Assembly: GCA_964398355.1 (NCBI GenBank)
Contig: CAYNMM010000090.1
Coordinates: 1-36,576 of the forward strand
Reading direction: 5' to 3'
Source of the DNA: WFZT01 sp964398355
Lineage (GTDB): Bacteria > Hydrothermota > Hydrothermia > B15-G9 > WFZT01
Length of the DNA stretch: 36,576 bases
Each line of letters starts with the position of its first letter. The first letter of the stretch is position 1. The notes under the pieces are model-generated. The model was not told where the DNA came from. It did no database searches and was given only the letters and a program-made list of their open reading frames with translations. The position numbers and the translations under genes are program-made. This document shows, in pieces, positions 6,656-16,020 of the stretch.

Positions 6656-9148
6656 ATGCCAAAAGTTCTTCTGATTGATGGAACATCACTTGCATACAGG
6701 GCATTTTTTGCATTCTCCAGGAATCCGCTTAGAAACTCAAAAGGAGAGAACACGAGTGCAGCATTTGCATTCACAAATTCGTTAATTAAACTTCTCAGGA
6801 CCATCAAGCCAGATTATGTTGCTCTGGTTTTTGATGCAAAAGGACCAACTTTTCGTCACGAGAAATTCAAGGAATACAAAGCTCAGCGTCCACCAATGCC
6901 ATCAGAATTGTCCATGAACCTTCAGTGGATCAAAGAGATTGGTGAAGGGTTTGGTATAGCAATTTACGAAATTCCTGGTTATGAGGCTGATGATATACTG
7001 GTGACGCTTGCAAAAAAGGCTGTTGAAAAGGGATTAGATGTGGTAATAGTTACCAGTGACAAGGATTTGCTACAAATCGTGAATGACAGAATACATGTCC
7101 TGGATACTCGTCCAAAGGAGGACATTCTTTACACTCCAGAGAAAGTTAGGGAGAAATTTGGCATACCACCTGAGAGGATCCCTGATCTTCTTGCTCTCAT
7201 GGGAGATCAGATAGATAACATCCCCGGAGTGCCAGGAATAGGAGAAAAGACTGCTATTAATCTTATAAATGAATTTGGTTCCCTTGAAAATCTTTACCAG
7301 AATCTCCATAGGGTAAAGAGGAAGAATGTTCGTGAAAATCTGTTGAGCTTCAAGGATCAGGTTTTTATGGCGCGTGAACTTGCAAAGCTTGATGTCGATT
7401 CACCTGTAGAACTTGATCTTGAAAGATTGAAACTGAAGGAGCCTAATAGAAGTAGACTCTTTTCTATATTCAGGAGACTGGAATTCACAAGTTTGATGAA
7501 AGAAATGGCCCGTCGTCCAGAGGGAATTGAGATTGTGGAAGATGAACCGGAAATCGAGGATGGATTTGCTATCAGTGTTCGCAATAATGATGTATTTGTA
7601 GGGTCTCAACCCCATAAAATTTTTAAATCACATGCACAAAAATTACCAGTACTGATGAGGAGGAGACCTCGGTGGTCATTTGATTCCAAAAATGTTTATA
7701 AAGTGCTGATAAGATCAGGTATCAAGCCGGAGATTTTTGATTTTGACATGAAACTTGCTGACTATCTTATGGAGCCGGAACGTCCAAGGTATGATTCTTC
7801 CTATCTGGCTATGCATTACCTTGGATTGGCATTTGAACAGGATGAGCCAGAAGCACCAGCCTACGAAGTTTCACTTGTCCTTCAAACCCGTGAGCAGATC
7901 GAGAAGGAGCTTGAAGATCTGAAACTTTCGAAACTATACAGGGAGATTGAGCTTCCACTTGCTTATGTGCTTGCCAAGATGGAGAATCGTGGTATCCTGC
8001 TTGATCGTAAGAGACTCAAAAAATTGGATGTTGAAATTCAAAAACAACTTCTCAAACTCGAACAAAAAATTTATGAGCTGGCAGGAACAAAATTCAATAT
8101 AAATTCCCCCAAACAGCTATCTCATATACTTTTTGATAAACTTAAACTCCCACCATTAAAGAAGACAAAATCTGGTTATTCAACAGATGCAGAAGTTCTT
8201 TCAAAGCTTGCCGCTATCCATGAACTACCAAAAACAATTCTTGAATTTCGTGAGCTATACAAAGTGCGATCCACTTATGTCCTTTCTCTCCTCGAACTTC
8301 AGGATCCTGTGACCGGGAGGATATATCCGACGTACAACCAGACGGGGACTGCAACGGGTAGAATTTCGTGTACGAATCCTAATATTCAGAACATTCCAAT
8401 TCGCGGTGAAATTGGTAGAATGGTGAGAGATGCATTTGTTGCTCCGGAGAACTATATCTTAATTTCTGCTGATTATTCCCAAATTGAGCTCAGGATTCTT
8501 GCCCATATAACAGGAGATGAGAATTTGAAGAAAGCTTTCCTCAACGGTGAAGATATTCACAGACAGACTGCTGCTTTAATCACCGGGAAGTCTCCAGAAG
8601 ATATTGACGAAAATGACCGTAGAAGGGCCAAAGTGGTCAATTTTGGGATTGCCTATGGTATGAGTCCGTTTGGACTCGCGAAGGAACTTGGAATTTCCAA
8701 TGAAGAAGCTGCGGGGATTATTCTCAACTACTTTTTATCGTATCCCGGGGTGAAGGAATGGATTGATAAGACATTAATTGAGGCCCGACAGAGGGGATAT
8801 GTAACCACTATCATGGGACGAAGGAGATACGTTTACAATATTAATCATCCAAATCGACAGATCAGAGAATTCTTCGAGAGGATTGCAATAAATGCACCAA
8901 TTCAGGGCTCGGCAGCTGACCTCATAAAAAAGGCAATGATAGATGTGAACAAGGCATTTGAGGAAGAAGGGATCGATGCTCATTTGATAATTCAAGTCCA
9001 TGACGAATTACTTGTCGAAGTACATCGAGAGGATTTTGAAAGGGCAAAAGAGATAGTCCGTGAAAAAATGGAAAATGCCATCAAATTGGATGTACCAGTA
9101 GTCGTTGATATTGGATGGGGGGATTCCTGGCTTAAAGCCCACGGATAG
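6656..9148 (+). CDS. polA: DNA polymerase I with 5' nuclease and a degenerate 3'-5' exonuclease domain
   Basis: 830 residues from ATG 6656, preceded by AGAGGTGA; an in-frame TTG at 6620 lies inside glyS and is less likely. Residues 1 to about 290 are the 5' nuclease (LIDGTSLAYRAFFAF, GYEADDILVTLA, TSDKDLLQ, LMGDQIDNIPGVPGIGEKTA). Residues about 300-410 correspond to the proofreading domain, but it is shrunken and the DxE metal-binding motif is missing (FAISVRNNDVFVG at that place), so proofreading is probably lost, as in Thermus polymerases. The polymerase domain is intact: DYSQIELR from D606, RRRAK (655-659) followed by NFGIAYG, and VHDE with D783. The Phe after the conserved Asn is the usual residue. 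Its role would be Okazaki fragment processing and repair. It follows glyS by 19 bases. Confidence 0.95.
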   Translation: MPKVLLIDGTSLAYRAFFAFSRNPLRNSKGENTSAAFAFTNSLIKLLRTIKPDYVALVFDAKGPTFRHEKFKEYKAQRPPMPSELSMNLQWIKEIGEGFGIAIYEIPGYEADDILVTLAKKAVEKGLDVVIVTSDKDLLQIVNDRIHVLDTRPKEDILYTPEKVREKFGIPPERIPDLLALMGDQIDNIPGVPGIGEKTAINLINEFGSLENLYQNLHRVKRKNVRENLLSFKDQVFMARELAKLDVDSPVELDLERLKLKEPNRSRLFSIFRRLEFTSLMKEMARRPEGIEIVEDEPEIEDGFAISVRNNDVFVGSQPHKIFKSHAQKLPVLMRRRPRWSFDSKNVYKVLIRSGIKPEIFDFDMKLADYLMEPERPRYDSSYLAMHYLGLAFEQDEPEAPAYEVSLVLQTREQIEKELEDLKLSKLYREIELPLAYVLAKMENRGILLDRKRLKKLDVEIQKQLLKLEQKIYELAGTKFNINSPKQLSHILFDKLKLPPLKKTKSGYSTDAEVLSKLAAIHELPKTILEFRELYKVRSTYVLSLLELQDPVTGRIYPTYNQTGTATGRISCTNPNIQNIPIRGEIGRMVRDAFVAPENYILISADYSQIELRILAHITGDENLKKAFLNGEDIHRQTAALITGKSPEDIDENDRRRAKVVNFGIAYGMSPFGLAKELGISNEEAAGIILNYFLSYPGVKEWIDKTLIEARQRGYVTTIMGRRRYVYNINHPNRQIREFFERIAINAPIQGSAADLIKKAMIDVNKAFEEEGIDAHLIIQVHDELLVEVHREDFERAKEIVREKMENAIKLDVPVVVDIGWGDSWLKAHG

Positions 9149-9150
9149 TG

Positions 9151-9621
9151 CTAAAGTTTTTTCAATAGTTGATCAATAATGTCGTAAACGTAACGGGCAA
9201 TTTCACCTTTCATTACAAAAGATTGAAACACAGGGACTCTTGAAAGGATAAAAATTGTAAAGCCACTCAAAAGGAATCCCTCTGCAGCTCCCGCAAAAAA
9301 TCCAAAGATTCTGTCTATGGTCGAGAGAGCAAGAGCCTTAAAAAGTCTTGAGAGAATCTCTCCAAGAATTAACATAGCTATAAAAAAAAGAATAAATACT
9401 GCCAAAAATCCAATAATTTTATGATATACAGGATGAGTTATCCGCAAACTTTTAACTACATGATAAATCCAGTCATTGTATTTTAAACCAAGAATGATAC
9501 CACCAAAGATTCCGAGTAATGAAAAAGCTTCTTTTATTATCCCCCTCAACAAGCCTCTAATTGCAAATATAATCACCAGAGAAATTACAAAAATGTCGGG
9601 GATTGTGAATTGATAATTCAG
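9151..9621 (-). CDS. CvpA family membrane protein, apparent CTG start
   Basis: 156 residues if started at CTG 9621. This gives LNYQFTIPDIFVISLVIIFA followed by IRGLLRG, matching the CvpA-family N-terminus (an Asp, a first membrane helix, then RGxxRG). Three more hydrophobic helices follow. The only conventional start, GTG at 9576, would remove most of the first helix. No ATG, GTG or TTG lies in frame between it and the upstream in-frame stop at the phosphodiesterase gene end. GGAGGTGAT at 9636-9628 lies 6 bases before the CTG, and the CTG overlaps the upstream TGA as CTGA, the same architecture as ATGA overlaps. CvpA proteins are linked to colicin V production, envelope integrity and bile resistance. 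Its 3' end faces polA with only 2 bases between stop codons. Confidence 0.8.
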   Translation of the reverse strand: MNYQFTIPDIFVISLVIIFAIRGLLRGIIKEAFSLLGIFGGIILGLKYNDWIYHVVKSLRITHPVYHKIIGFLAVFILFFIAMLILGEILSRLFKALALSTIDRIFGFFAGAAEGFLLSGFTIFILSRVPVFQSFVMKGEIARYVYDIIDQLLKKL

Positions 9622-10112
9622 AACTCAATCACCTCCGCTTCCATTTTCTCAAGATCAAGTATTGCAAATGATCTTTTACCGGTTAAATAGCCACAAGCTT
9701 CTCCAGGATTTAGTACCAAAGTGTTTCCTATCCTTCTATTGTCAATTTTATGAAGATGCCCGTATAGAATAATGTCAAAATCTCCTGAACGAGCAAGGGA
9801 TTCAACTGCGATAGGCTCGTGCATCATAATAATTTTTCGCCCCAGAAGTTCGATAACCACCGGTTTAAGTTCAAAAAACTCAAAACCATTTGACTCAAAT
9901 TTCCTCTTTAAATAGAACTTTTCACCGTCGTTATTTCCGAGGATAATTTTCAAATCCCCTTTATAAACCTCCCTGATGAAATCAGCCACGAAAGGAGAGA
10001 TGGTATCTCCAAGGTGAAGGGTTAAGGTAATTCCCATGCTTTCGATCAATTTAAACGCCTTTTGAATGGCAATTTTATTATCATGGGTATCTGAAATAAC
10101 TGCGACTTTCAT
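9618..10112 (-). CDS. YfcE/MJ0936-type metallophosphodiesterase
   Basis: 164 residues from ATG 10112, preceded by AAAAGGAGGTC; a longer frame upstream adds eight residues with no family match. All calcineurin-like metal ligands are visible: D8 and H10 in SDTHDN, D36 in HLGD, N60 in GNND, H98 in MMHEP, and H119 and H121 in YGHLH. This is the compact YfcE/MJ0936 family, manganese- or nickel-dependent phosphodiesterases acting on model phosphodiesters, with unclear natural substrates. The start overlaps the CCA-adding enzyme stop by 4 bases (ATGA) and its own stop overlaps the CvpA start, so these genes are translationally chained. Confidence 0.9.
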   Translation of the reverse strand: MKVAVISDTHDNKIAIQKAFKLIESMGITLTLHLGDTISPFVADFIREVYKGDLKIILGNNDGEKFYLKRKFESNGFEFFELKPVVIELLGRKIIMMHEPIAVESLARSGDFDIILYGHLHKIDNRRIGNTLVLNPGEACGYLTGKRSFAILDLEKMEAEVIEF

Positions 10113-11530
10113 TTTTGACCTCCTTTTACAAGCCACTTTTCTTCGACATATTTTAATGCATCTTCACGAGATTTTATTATTCCTTCTGCTGAGAGGTCGT
10201 CAATTTCGTCAAGTATTTTCTTAAATAAAGGGGAAGGTTCAAGACCGAGAGCGATTAAGTCATGGCCTGTTATCAATCTCTCCTGCCTCTTCTCTTTTTC
10301 CTCAATAAGGTCCACCATCATTTTAAGGAGCTTCTTGTGACCTTCGTACATACCCTCCTGTGGAAGACTTGCCATTGCATCTGCGAATGCAAAAAGTATT
10401 AGAGGAAATGACAGATCGCCGTATTTCCTCATAAACCTGTTGACCGCCCTCCTCGTTCTATCACTGTCTCTTGAAATGAGATGCGGGTGCATGTGAGCAC
10501 GAACAAATTGGACCAGCGAATCTTTCTCAAAGTTTGAAAATTTAAATCTTTCTGCAATCTTTTCTACAATGGTGCTTCCTACCTTGTCATGGCCATAAAA
10601 ATGTGTTCTGCCTTCCTCGTCTTTTGTTAATGTTGATGGTTTTGCTATGTCGTGGAAGAGTGCACCGAGAAGTATAAGGGCACGCCATTGTGGAGATTCA
10701 ATATACTCTCTGAAATAGTGGCTGTACGGTGAAAGCCAATCTATATTTTCAAGATTCTCCATTAAAAAATGTAGTTTTTTTACTGCCAGAATGGTGTGTT
10801 CAAGTAAGTTCTGCTCTCCGTGATATACCTGCCAGGTGTCTTTAAGAGCTGATAGTTCGGGGAAGAGTGTAAACAAGACCTCAGTTTCGACCAGTTTATC
10901 AAGTGCCTCAGGAAGACATTTACCGGAAAATATTTGAAAAATCTCGTAGTGAATGCGCTCTGCTGCGACTCTTTCCAGTCTCTCACGTAGCTGGATGATC
11001 CACTTTTCTGTTTCTTTCTCAATGTCGAAACACAGTTTGGATACAAATCTGAAACCACGCAAGATTCTCAATGGGTCATCTTCGAGATTATTTTTTGATA
11101 AAGTCCTGATGAGCTTCTTTTTTAAATCTTCGAGTCCCTTATAAGGATCAATAAGATTTCTCAAATTATCAAAGCAAACGGCCATTGAATTTATAGTATA
11201 GTCCCTCATGGAAAGGTCTTTTTCTATGCTGTTCCCCTTCATTCCTGAAACGTCTATCCAGTTATCTCTACTGATTATTATCCTGTATTCATCAGTGTTT
11301 TCTTTCAGTGGAATATATTTTTTCCCGAAGAATCTTCTGAAATCTTCGAGGAAATCCCGAACGTTACCCTTCACAATTAGATCAATGTCGTACCCCTGAT
11401 TTTCTGATTTATAAGGGAATCCTATGGGGAGTTTGTAGTTGTTTTTAAGAAGTGTATCCCTCAGAAATCCGCCTACAAGACAGACTTCATCCTGATAATT
11501 CTTTAAAAAATTGAAGATTTCACGGAACAT
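10109..11530 (-). CDS. cca: CCA-adding enzyme / poly(A) polymerase family nucleotidyltransferase with HD domain
   Basis: 473 residues. The N-terminal class II nucleotidyltransferase core shows LVGGFLRDTLL (18-28), DIDL with D48 and D50 as metal ligands, MRDYTINSMA (108-117), and DDPLRILRGFRF (151-162), the RNA-binding and nucleotide-selecting segments. A C-terminal HD domain follows (EHT at 244-246, ALFHDIAKP at 290-298). HD-bearing members usually add or repair the CCA tail of tRNA, sometimes with phosphatase or phosphodiesterase activity in the HD part; some relatives are A-adding enzymes or poly(A) polymerases. There is no clear ribosome binding site; the ATG comes 1 base after the stop of the FG-GAP gene, so reinitiation is likely. 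It overlaps the next gene by 4 bases. Confidence 0.9.
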   Translation of the reverse strand: MFREIFNFLKNYQDEVCLVGGFLRDTLLKNNYKLPIGFPYKSENQGYDIDLIVKGNVRDFLEDFRRFFGKKYIPLKENTDEYRIIISRDNWIDVSGMKGNSIEKDLSMRDYTINSMAVCFDNLRNLIDPYKGLEDLKKKLIRTLSKNNLEDDPLRILRGFRFVSKLCFDIEKETEKWIIQLRERLERVAAERIHYEIFQIFSGKCLPEALDKLVETEVLFTLFPELSALKDTWQVYHGEQNLLEHTILAVKKLHFLMENLENIDWLSPYSHYFREYIESPQWRALILLGALFHDIAKPSTLTKDEEGRTHFYGHDKVGSTIVEKIAERFKFSNFEKDSLVQFVRAHMHPHLISRDSDRTRRAVNRFMRKYGDLSFPLILFAFADAMASLPQEGMYEGHKKLLKMMVDLIEEKEKRQERLITGHDLIALGLEPSPLFKKILDEIDDLSAEGIIKSREDALKYVEEKWLVKGGQK

Positions 11531-11531
11531 T

Positions 11532-13061
11532 TTATTTGAGAACTATGAGCTTTTTGAGTACAGATTTTCTCCCCACCAGTGCGCGTATGAAATAAGTACC
11601 TGGTTTTAGATCTTCAGTGTTAAATAATAATCTGTGAATGCCGGAGTCTTTATAACCAGAATCAATAAGATAGAGCGTTTGCCCGCCCGGGTTTATAAGC
11701 TCAATCTTGACGAAGCAAGGATTTTTGACTTCGTATTCAAGGGATACGAGAGCACTTGTCGGATTGGGGTAGAGTTTTACAAGACCTGTATCGGAGAGAG
11801 ATTCCTGGTTAGACACTGTCCGTTCAGCCAGAGAAAATTTATACGTGGTGTCTTCTACCAGTTCATAAGCAACAGTTATTCCGGAGTCAGGCCAGTAGAT
11901 TTCAAGGGAGTCAATTTTGCCTGTTGTACCAATGCATAGAGGCTTTCCCTGGAAAATTCTTGTTGCTATCCCTGTGCTGGAATACAGCTTTAACATAGAA
12001 CCCCACGAGGCAGAAGGTGGTAATAAAGTCAACCTCACATAATTACATTGATTTGACTGATTGATAGCAATATCCATGAAATTCCTGTTGTAAAACACGA
12101 GATCTGGCATATTATCGGAGTTTATATCAACTGACCAAAGCTTGGACGATTCTCCCACTTCGTCAGATAGGGAGAGATAATTGTTTAATTCAAAGGAAAA
12201 TTCACCTCTGTTTTTATAAATTACGAGACTGTTATCTTTGAGTAACATAGCGATATCCAGATACGAATCCATATCATAATCCCCTACTGCAAAGTCTCGA
12301 ACATTTGAAAGAGAAAATTCTATGGTGTCGTCGTAGATGAGAAAATTGCCATCCTTGTCCAGAAACAAGACGTCCAGTTTCCCATCATTATTCATATCAA
12401 ACGTTTCAATTTTTTCAGGGTTCATAATAGGGTATGATGAGACCATTTGTGCCGGGATATCTTTGTCTTTTCTAATGATTTTTATTCCCGATGTTGATTG
12501 AAGTATATATTCTATCGTGTGAGCAACATTTTTGATTGGTACAAGTTTCTTACTCATGAAATTTATTGCCATAGGAACAAATTCAAATCCCCCCTCGTTG
12601 AGAAACACGACATCCCCATCCACAGGATTAGACATGTAAATGTCGAGCATCCCATCGCGGTTAAAATCCAGAACCGAAATCGAAGAAAAGTTATTTGAGA
12701 CGAGAGTGTGGGAGAACGCAGGGGAAAAACCTTCTATTCCAGAATTTTTATAAATCCTGACTCTATTTCTCCCCAGCAATAAAATGATGTCATCAAGTCC
12801 ATCTCCATTTATGTCGCATACGAGAAAATCTGTGATTCCTGTGGCCGAAATATTCCATGAGGGAATTCCCATGAAAAGATTGGGAGTTGTATTTTTAAAA
12901 ATGCTTATTCCCTGATCATTTGAGATGATAATATCAACACTACCATCTTTGTTTATATCGTCAAAGACAGCCTTTTGCACATTTCCAACATTTAACACCT
13001 TTGATATTGAGAAATCTGGTAAGCTGGAAAATATGAAAAGTATGGATAAAATCAATTCCAT
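11532..13061 (-). CDS. Secreted FG-GAP/VCBS repeat protein with T9SS C-terminal sorting domain
   Basis: 509 residues. A hydrophobic N-terminus (ELILSILFIFSSLPDF) looks like a signal peptide. Six calcium-type loops typical of FG-GAP/VCBS beta-propeller repeats follow: DINKDGSVDI, DINGDGLDDI, DFNRDGMLDI, DMNNDGKLDV, DYDMDSYLDI and DINSDNMPDL. Around 330-410 there is an ASPIC/UnbV-like segment (GKIDSLEIYWPDSG). The last 80 residues (LYPNPTSALVSLEYEV, then LKPGTYFIRA) form a type A T9SS sorting domain, so the protein is probably exported by type IX secretion and displayed at or released from the surface. Function beyond adhesion or binding is unknown. There is no ribosome binding site before the ATG. 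Confidence 0.88.
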   Translation of the reverse strand: MELILSILFIFSSLPDFSISKVLNVGNVQKAVFDDINKDGSVDIIISNDQGISIFKNTTPNLFMGIPSWNISATGITDFLVCDINGDGLDDIILLLGRNRVRIYKNSGIEGFSPAFSHTLVSNNFSSISVLDFNRDGMLDIYMSNPVDGDVVFLNEGGFEFVPMAINFMSKKLVPIKNVAHTIEYILQSTSGIKIIRKDKDIPAQMVSSYPIMNPEKIETFDMNNDGKLDVLFLDKDGNFLIYDDTIEFSLSNVRDFAVGDYDMDSYLDIAMLLKDNSLVIYKNRGEFSFELNNYLSLSDEVGESSKLWSVDINSDNMPDLVFYNRNFMDIAINQSNQCNYVRLTLLPPSASWGSMLKLYSSTGIATRIFQGKPLCIGTTGKIDSLEIYWPDSGITVAYELVEDTTYKFSLAERTVSNQESLSDTGLVKLYPNPTSALVSLEYEVKNPCFVKIELINPGGQTLYLIDSGYKDSGIHRLLFNTEDLKPGTYFIRALVGRKSVLKKLIVLK

Positions 13062-13070
13062 AGTGGTATT

Positions 13071-13099
13071 ATCTTAATTTTTCATAACTGATATTTCAA
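13071..13099 (-). promoter_or_regulatory. Probable near-leaderless promoter of the FG-GAP gene
   Basis: On the minus strand TTGAAA (13099-13094) and TAAGAT (13076-13071) are 17 bases apart. The -10-like box ends 9 bases before the ATG at 13061, so transcription would start within about 3 bases of the start codon. No ribosome binding site lies in between. The -10 match is 4 of 6. Confidence 0.45.
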
Positions 13100-13321
13100 C
13101 AGAGGCTATGTCTAAAATTAATTGCGTGACACGATGATTTAAGCAATATTTGCTTCATATTTAAATAGAATTTAAAGGAAGGCCTGAACCACTTTATATA
13201 TTTGGTGGTTGGAAGTAGGTTAAAAAGTTAGTATTTAGTTACATTTATTGTCACAAAAGTCAATGGTTGGTATTAAGATTTTGCTTTATAATTCAAGAAA
13301 ATTCGCCTGGAGGTAAGAAAA

Positions 13322-16009
13322 ATGGGCACAGAGTTGAAAGAACTGGCTTTGAGAACAATAAAGACCCCCTATGGAGAGTACAAAATTTTTGACATAAACA
13401 AAGTGGGGGAAGCTCTTGGAGTAGATGTGACAAGACTTCCGTACTCAATCAGAATCCTTGCTGAGAATATAGTTCGTAATATTGACGGTAAACATATAAC
13501 AGAAGAGGATGTCAAAAGAGTCTTGAATTGGTCTCCAGATCTTAAAGAAAGAGGCGAAATTCCGTTCATGCCTGCCAGAATAGTGATGCAGGACTTTACG
13601 GGTGTACCTGCCGTTGTAGACCTTGCGGCTATGCGGTCGGCTATGGCAAGACTTGGGGGAGATCCAGAAAAAGTAAATCCTATTATCCAGTCGGATCTTA
13701 TAATCGACCATTCTGTGCAGATCGACTTTTTTGGTACAACTTATGCCATAATGAAAAACCTCGATTTCGAATACAAACGGAACAAAGAGAGGTACACACT
13801 TCTCAAGTGGGCTCAGAATTCGTTTGCTAATTTCCGCGTTGTACCACCTGGTACTGGCATTATCCATCAGGTTAATCTTGAGTATCTTGGGCAGGTTGTC
13901 ATGTCAAACAATGGTCAGGCTTACCCCGATACACTTGTTGGAACAGATTCACATACAGTGATGATCAATGGACTCGGTGTACTTGGTTGGGGTGTCGGAG
14001 GAATTGAGGCTGAAGCGGCTGTCCTCGGTCAGCCCATTTATATGCTCGTTCCCGAAGTTATCGGCTTCAAACTAACAGGAGAATTACCCGATGGAGCTAC
14101 TGCCACGGACCTTATTCTCACCATTGTCAGAATGCTTAGAGACAAAGGAGTCGTGGGTAAATTTGTCGAATTCTTTGGACCTGGTGTCAAGAGTCTCAGA
14201 CTCGAGGATAGAGCGACTGTAGCAAATATGGCCCCTGAATGTGGCTCCACTGTTAATCTTTTCCCTGTTGATGATACGACACTAAAATATCTGAAGAAGT
14301 CCGGTAGAAGTGATGAACTCGTCGCACTTGTTGAATCCTATCTCAAGGAACAGGGTATGTTTGATACAGGATTGGCAGAGGGAATTCAGTACACAGACGT
14401 CCTTGAACTTGATATGTCCACAGTGGAGCCTACTGTAGCAGGCCCCAAAAAACCACACGAGAAAGTATTACTCAAAGACGCTCAAAAAGCCTTCAGGGAT
14501 TCAATCAGCTATTTCATTGGTCGAGAAGTTAAAGAGCCTGAAAAAGAGGCTATTGAACTCGATATCGATGGTGTAAAAACAAAATTTGGACATGGTTCAG
14601 TCTGTATCGCTGCAATTACCAGCTGTACAAATACTTCCAATCCATTTGTTCTCATAGCTGCTGGATTGGTGGCGAAAAAAGCGGTTGAAAGAGGTCTTAC
14701 TGTCCCGCCTTATGTGAAGACGAGTCTCGCGCCTGGTTCAAAAGTTGTTGCTGATTATCTTGAAAAAGCTGGCCTGCTCTCATATCTCGAAGCCTTGAGA
14801 TTCCACGTTGTTGGCTTCGGTTGTACAACATGTATTGGCAATAGTGGACCTCTTAGAAAAGAAGTGGCAGACGCTATAACGAAAAACAATTTTGTAACCG
14901 CTGCTGTATTGAGTGGTAACAGAAATTACGAGGGAAGGGTCAGTCCTATTGTAAGAGCTGCGTTTCTTGCATCACCTCCTCTTGTTGTTGCCTATGCACT
15001 TGCAGGTACATTTGATATTGATCTATATAAAGATCCAATTGCCTATGATCCTAACAACGAACCAGTCTATCTTAAGGACATCTGGCCAACTACAAAAGAG
15101 GTCAATGAGATCATTGATTCGGTTATATCTCCTGATATGTATAAAGCTAAGTATAGTAGTGTGTTTGAAGGAGATGAAAGGTGGAAATCTCTTCCAATTA
15201 CAAAGAGTGAACTCTATGATTGGGACCCCAATTCAACTTATGTCCAGGAGCCTCCGTTCTTTAAAGACCTCACTCCTGAAGTACCCGAACCAGACGATAT
15301 TTTAAATGCCCGTGTTCTTGCACTTCTTGGAGATACGATAACCACAGACCATATATCACCTGCAGGTCCAATTCCAGTCGATAGTCCTGCCGGTAAATAT
15401 CTCCTTTCCAAAGGCGTGAAACCTGAAGAGTTCAATACTTATGGATCGAGAAGAGGAAATCATGAAGTAATGATGCGTGGGACTTTTGCAAACGTGAGAC
15501 TGAGAAACCAGCTTGTGCCAGGGAAAGAAGGAGGATGGACAATCTATCTCCCAACGGGTGAGGTTATGACGATTTATGATGCCGCCATGAAGTATCAATC
15601 TGATGGAACACCACTCCTTGTGATCGCCGGAAAGGAGTACGGTTCAGGTAGCTCAAGAGACTGGGCTGCTAAAGGAACCATGCTTCTTGGAATTAAAGCA
15701 GTTATTGCAGAAAGTTTCGAGAGAATTCACAGAAGCAATCTTGTTGGAATGGGAGTTCTGCCATTACAGTTTATGCCAGGAGAAAACAAAGACTCTCTCG
15801 GACTCGACGGAAAAGAGATTTACCATATCAAAGGAATTAAAGATGGGTTGATACCCGGAAAGAAACTTGAGGTCACAGCAGTTAAACCTGATGGCACGGA
15901 AATTAAGTTTAATGTGATTGCGAGAGTGGATACTCCAATAGAGGTTGAATACTACAAACATGGTGGAATTTTGAATTACGTTTTAAGACAGATGTTGAAA
16001 GGGGAGTGA
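13322..16009 (+). CDS. acnA: Aconitate hydratase, AcnA type
   Basis: 895 residues, full length for the AcnA/IRP1 family. It interconverts citrate and isocitrate in the TCA cycle with a [4Fe-4S] cluster. The three cluster ligands are visible: C435 in SCTNTSNP, and C501 and C504 in GCTTCIGNSG. The C-terminal swivel domain contains DHISPAGPI and GSGSSRDWAAKG, both conserved substrate-binding segments. The ATG has a strong GGAGG 9 bases upstream. TATAAT at 13287-13292 is a possible -10 box, though no good -35 box was found. The gene appears monocistronic: a long hairpin lies 11 bases after the stop, and the next gene is on the other strand. Confidence 0.96.
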   Translation: MGTELKELALRTIKTPYGEYKIFDINKVGEALGVDVTRLPYSIRILAENIVRNIDGKHITEEDVKRVLNWSPDLKERGEIPFMPARIVMQDFTGVPAVVDLAAMRSAMARLGGDPEKVNPIIQSDLIIDHSVQIDFFGTTYAIMKNLDFEYKRNKERYTLLKWAQNSFANFRVVPPGTGIIHQVNLEYLGQVVMSNNGQAYPDTLVGTDSHTVMINGLGVLGWGVGGIEAEAAVLGQPIYMLVPEVIGFKLTGELPDGATATDLILTIVRMLRDKGVVGKFVEFFGPGVKSLRLEDRATVANMAPECGSTVNLFPVDDTTLKYLKKSGRSDELVALVESYLKEQGMFDTGLAEGIQYTDVLELDMSTVEPTVAGPKKPHEKVLLKDAQKAFRDSISYFIGREVKEPEKEAIELDIDGVKTKFGHGSVCIAAITSCTNTSNPFVLIAAGLVAKKAVERGLTVPPYVKTSLAPGSKVVADYLEKAGLLSYLEALRFHVVGFGCTTCIGNSGPLRKEVADAITKNNFVTAAVLSGNRNYEGRVSPIVRAAFLASPPLVVAYALAGTFDIDLYKDPIAYDPNNEPVYLKDIWPTTKEVNEIIDSVISPDMYKAKYSSVFEGDERWKSLPITKSELYDWDPNSTYVQEPPFFKDLTPEVPEPDDILNARVLALLGDTITTDHISPAGPIPVDSPAGKYLLSKGVKPEEFNTYGSRRGNHEVMMRGTFANVRLRNQLVPGKEGGWTIYLPTGEVMTIYDAAMKYQSDGTPLLVIAGKEYGSGSSRDWAAKGTMLLGIKAVIAESFERIHRSNLVGMGVLPLQFMPGENKDSLGLDGKEIYHIKGIKDGLIPGKKLEVTAVKPDGTEIKFNVIARVDTPIEVEYYKHGGILNYVLRQMLKGE

Positions 16010-16020
16010 GATAGAATTAT

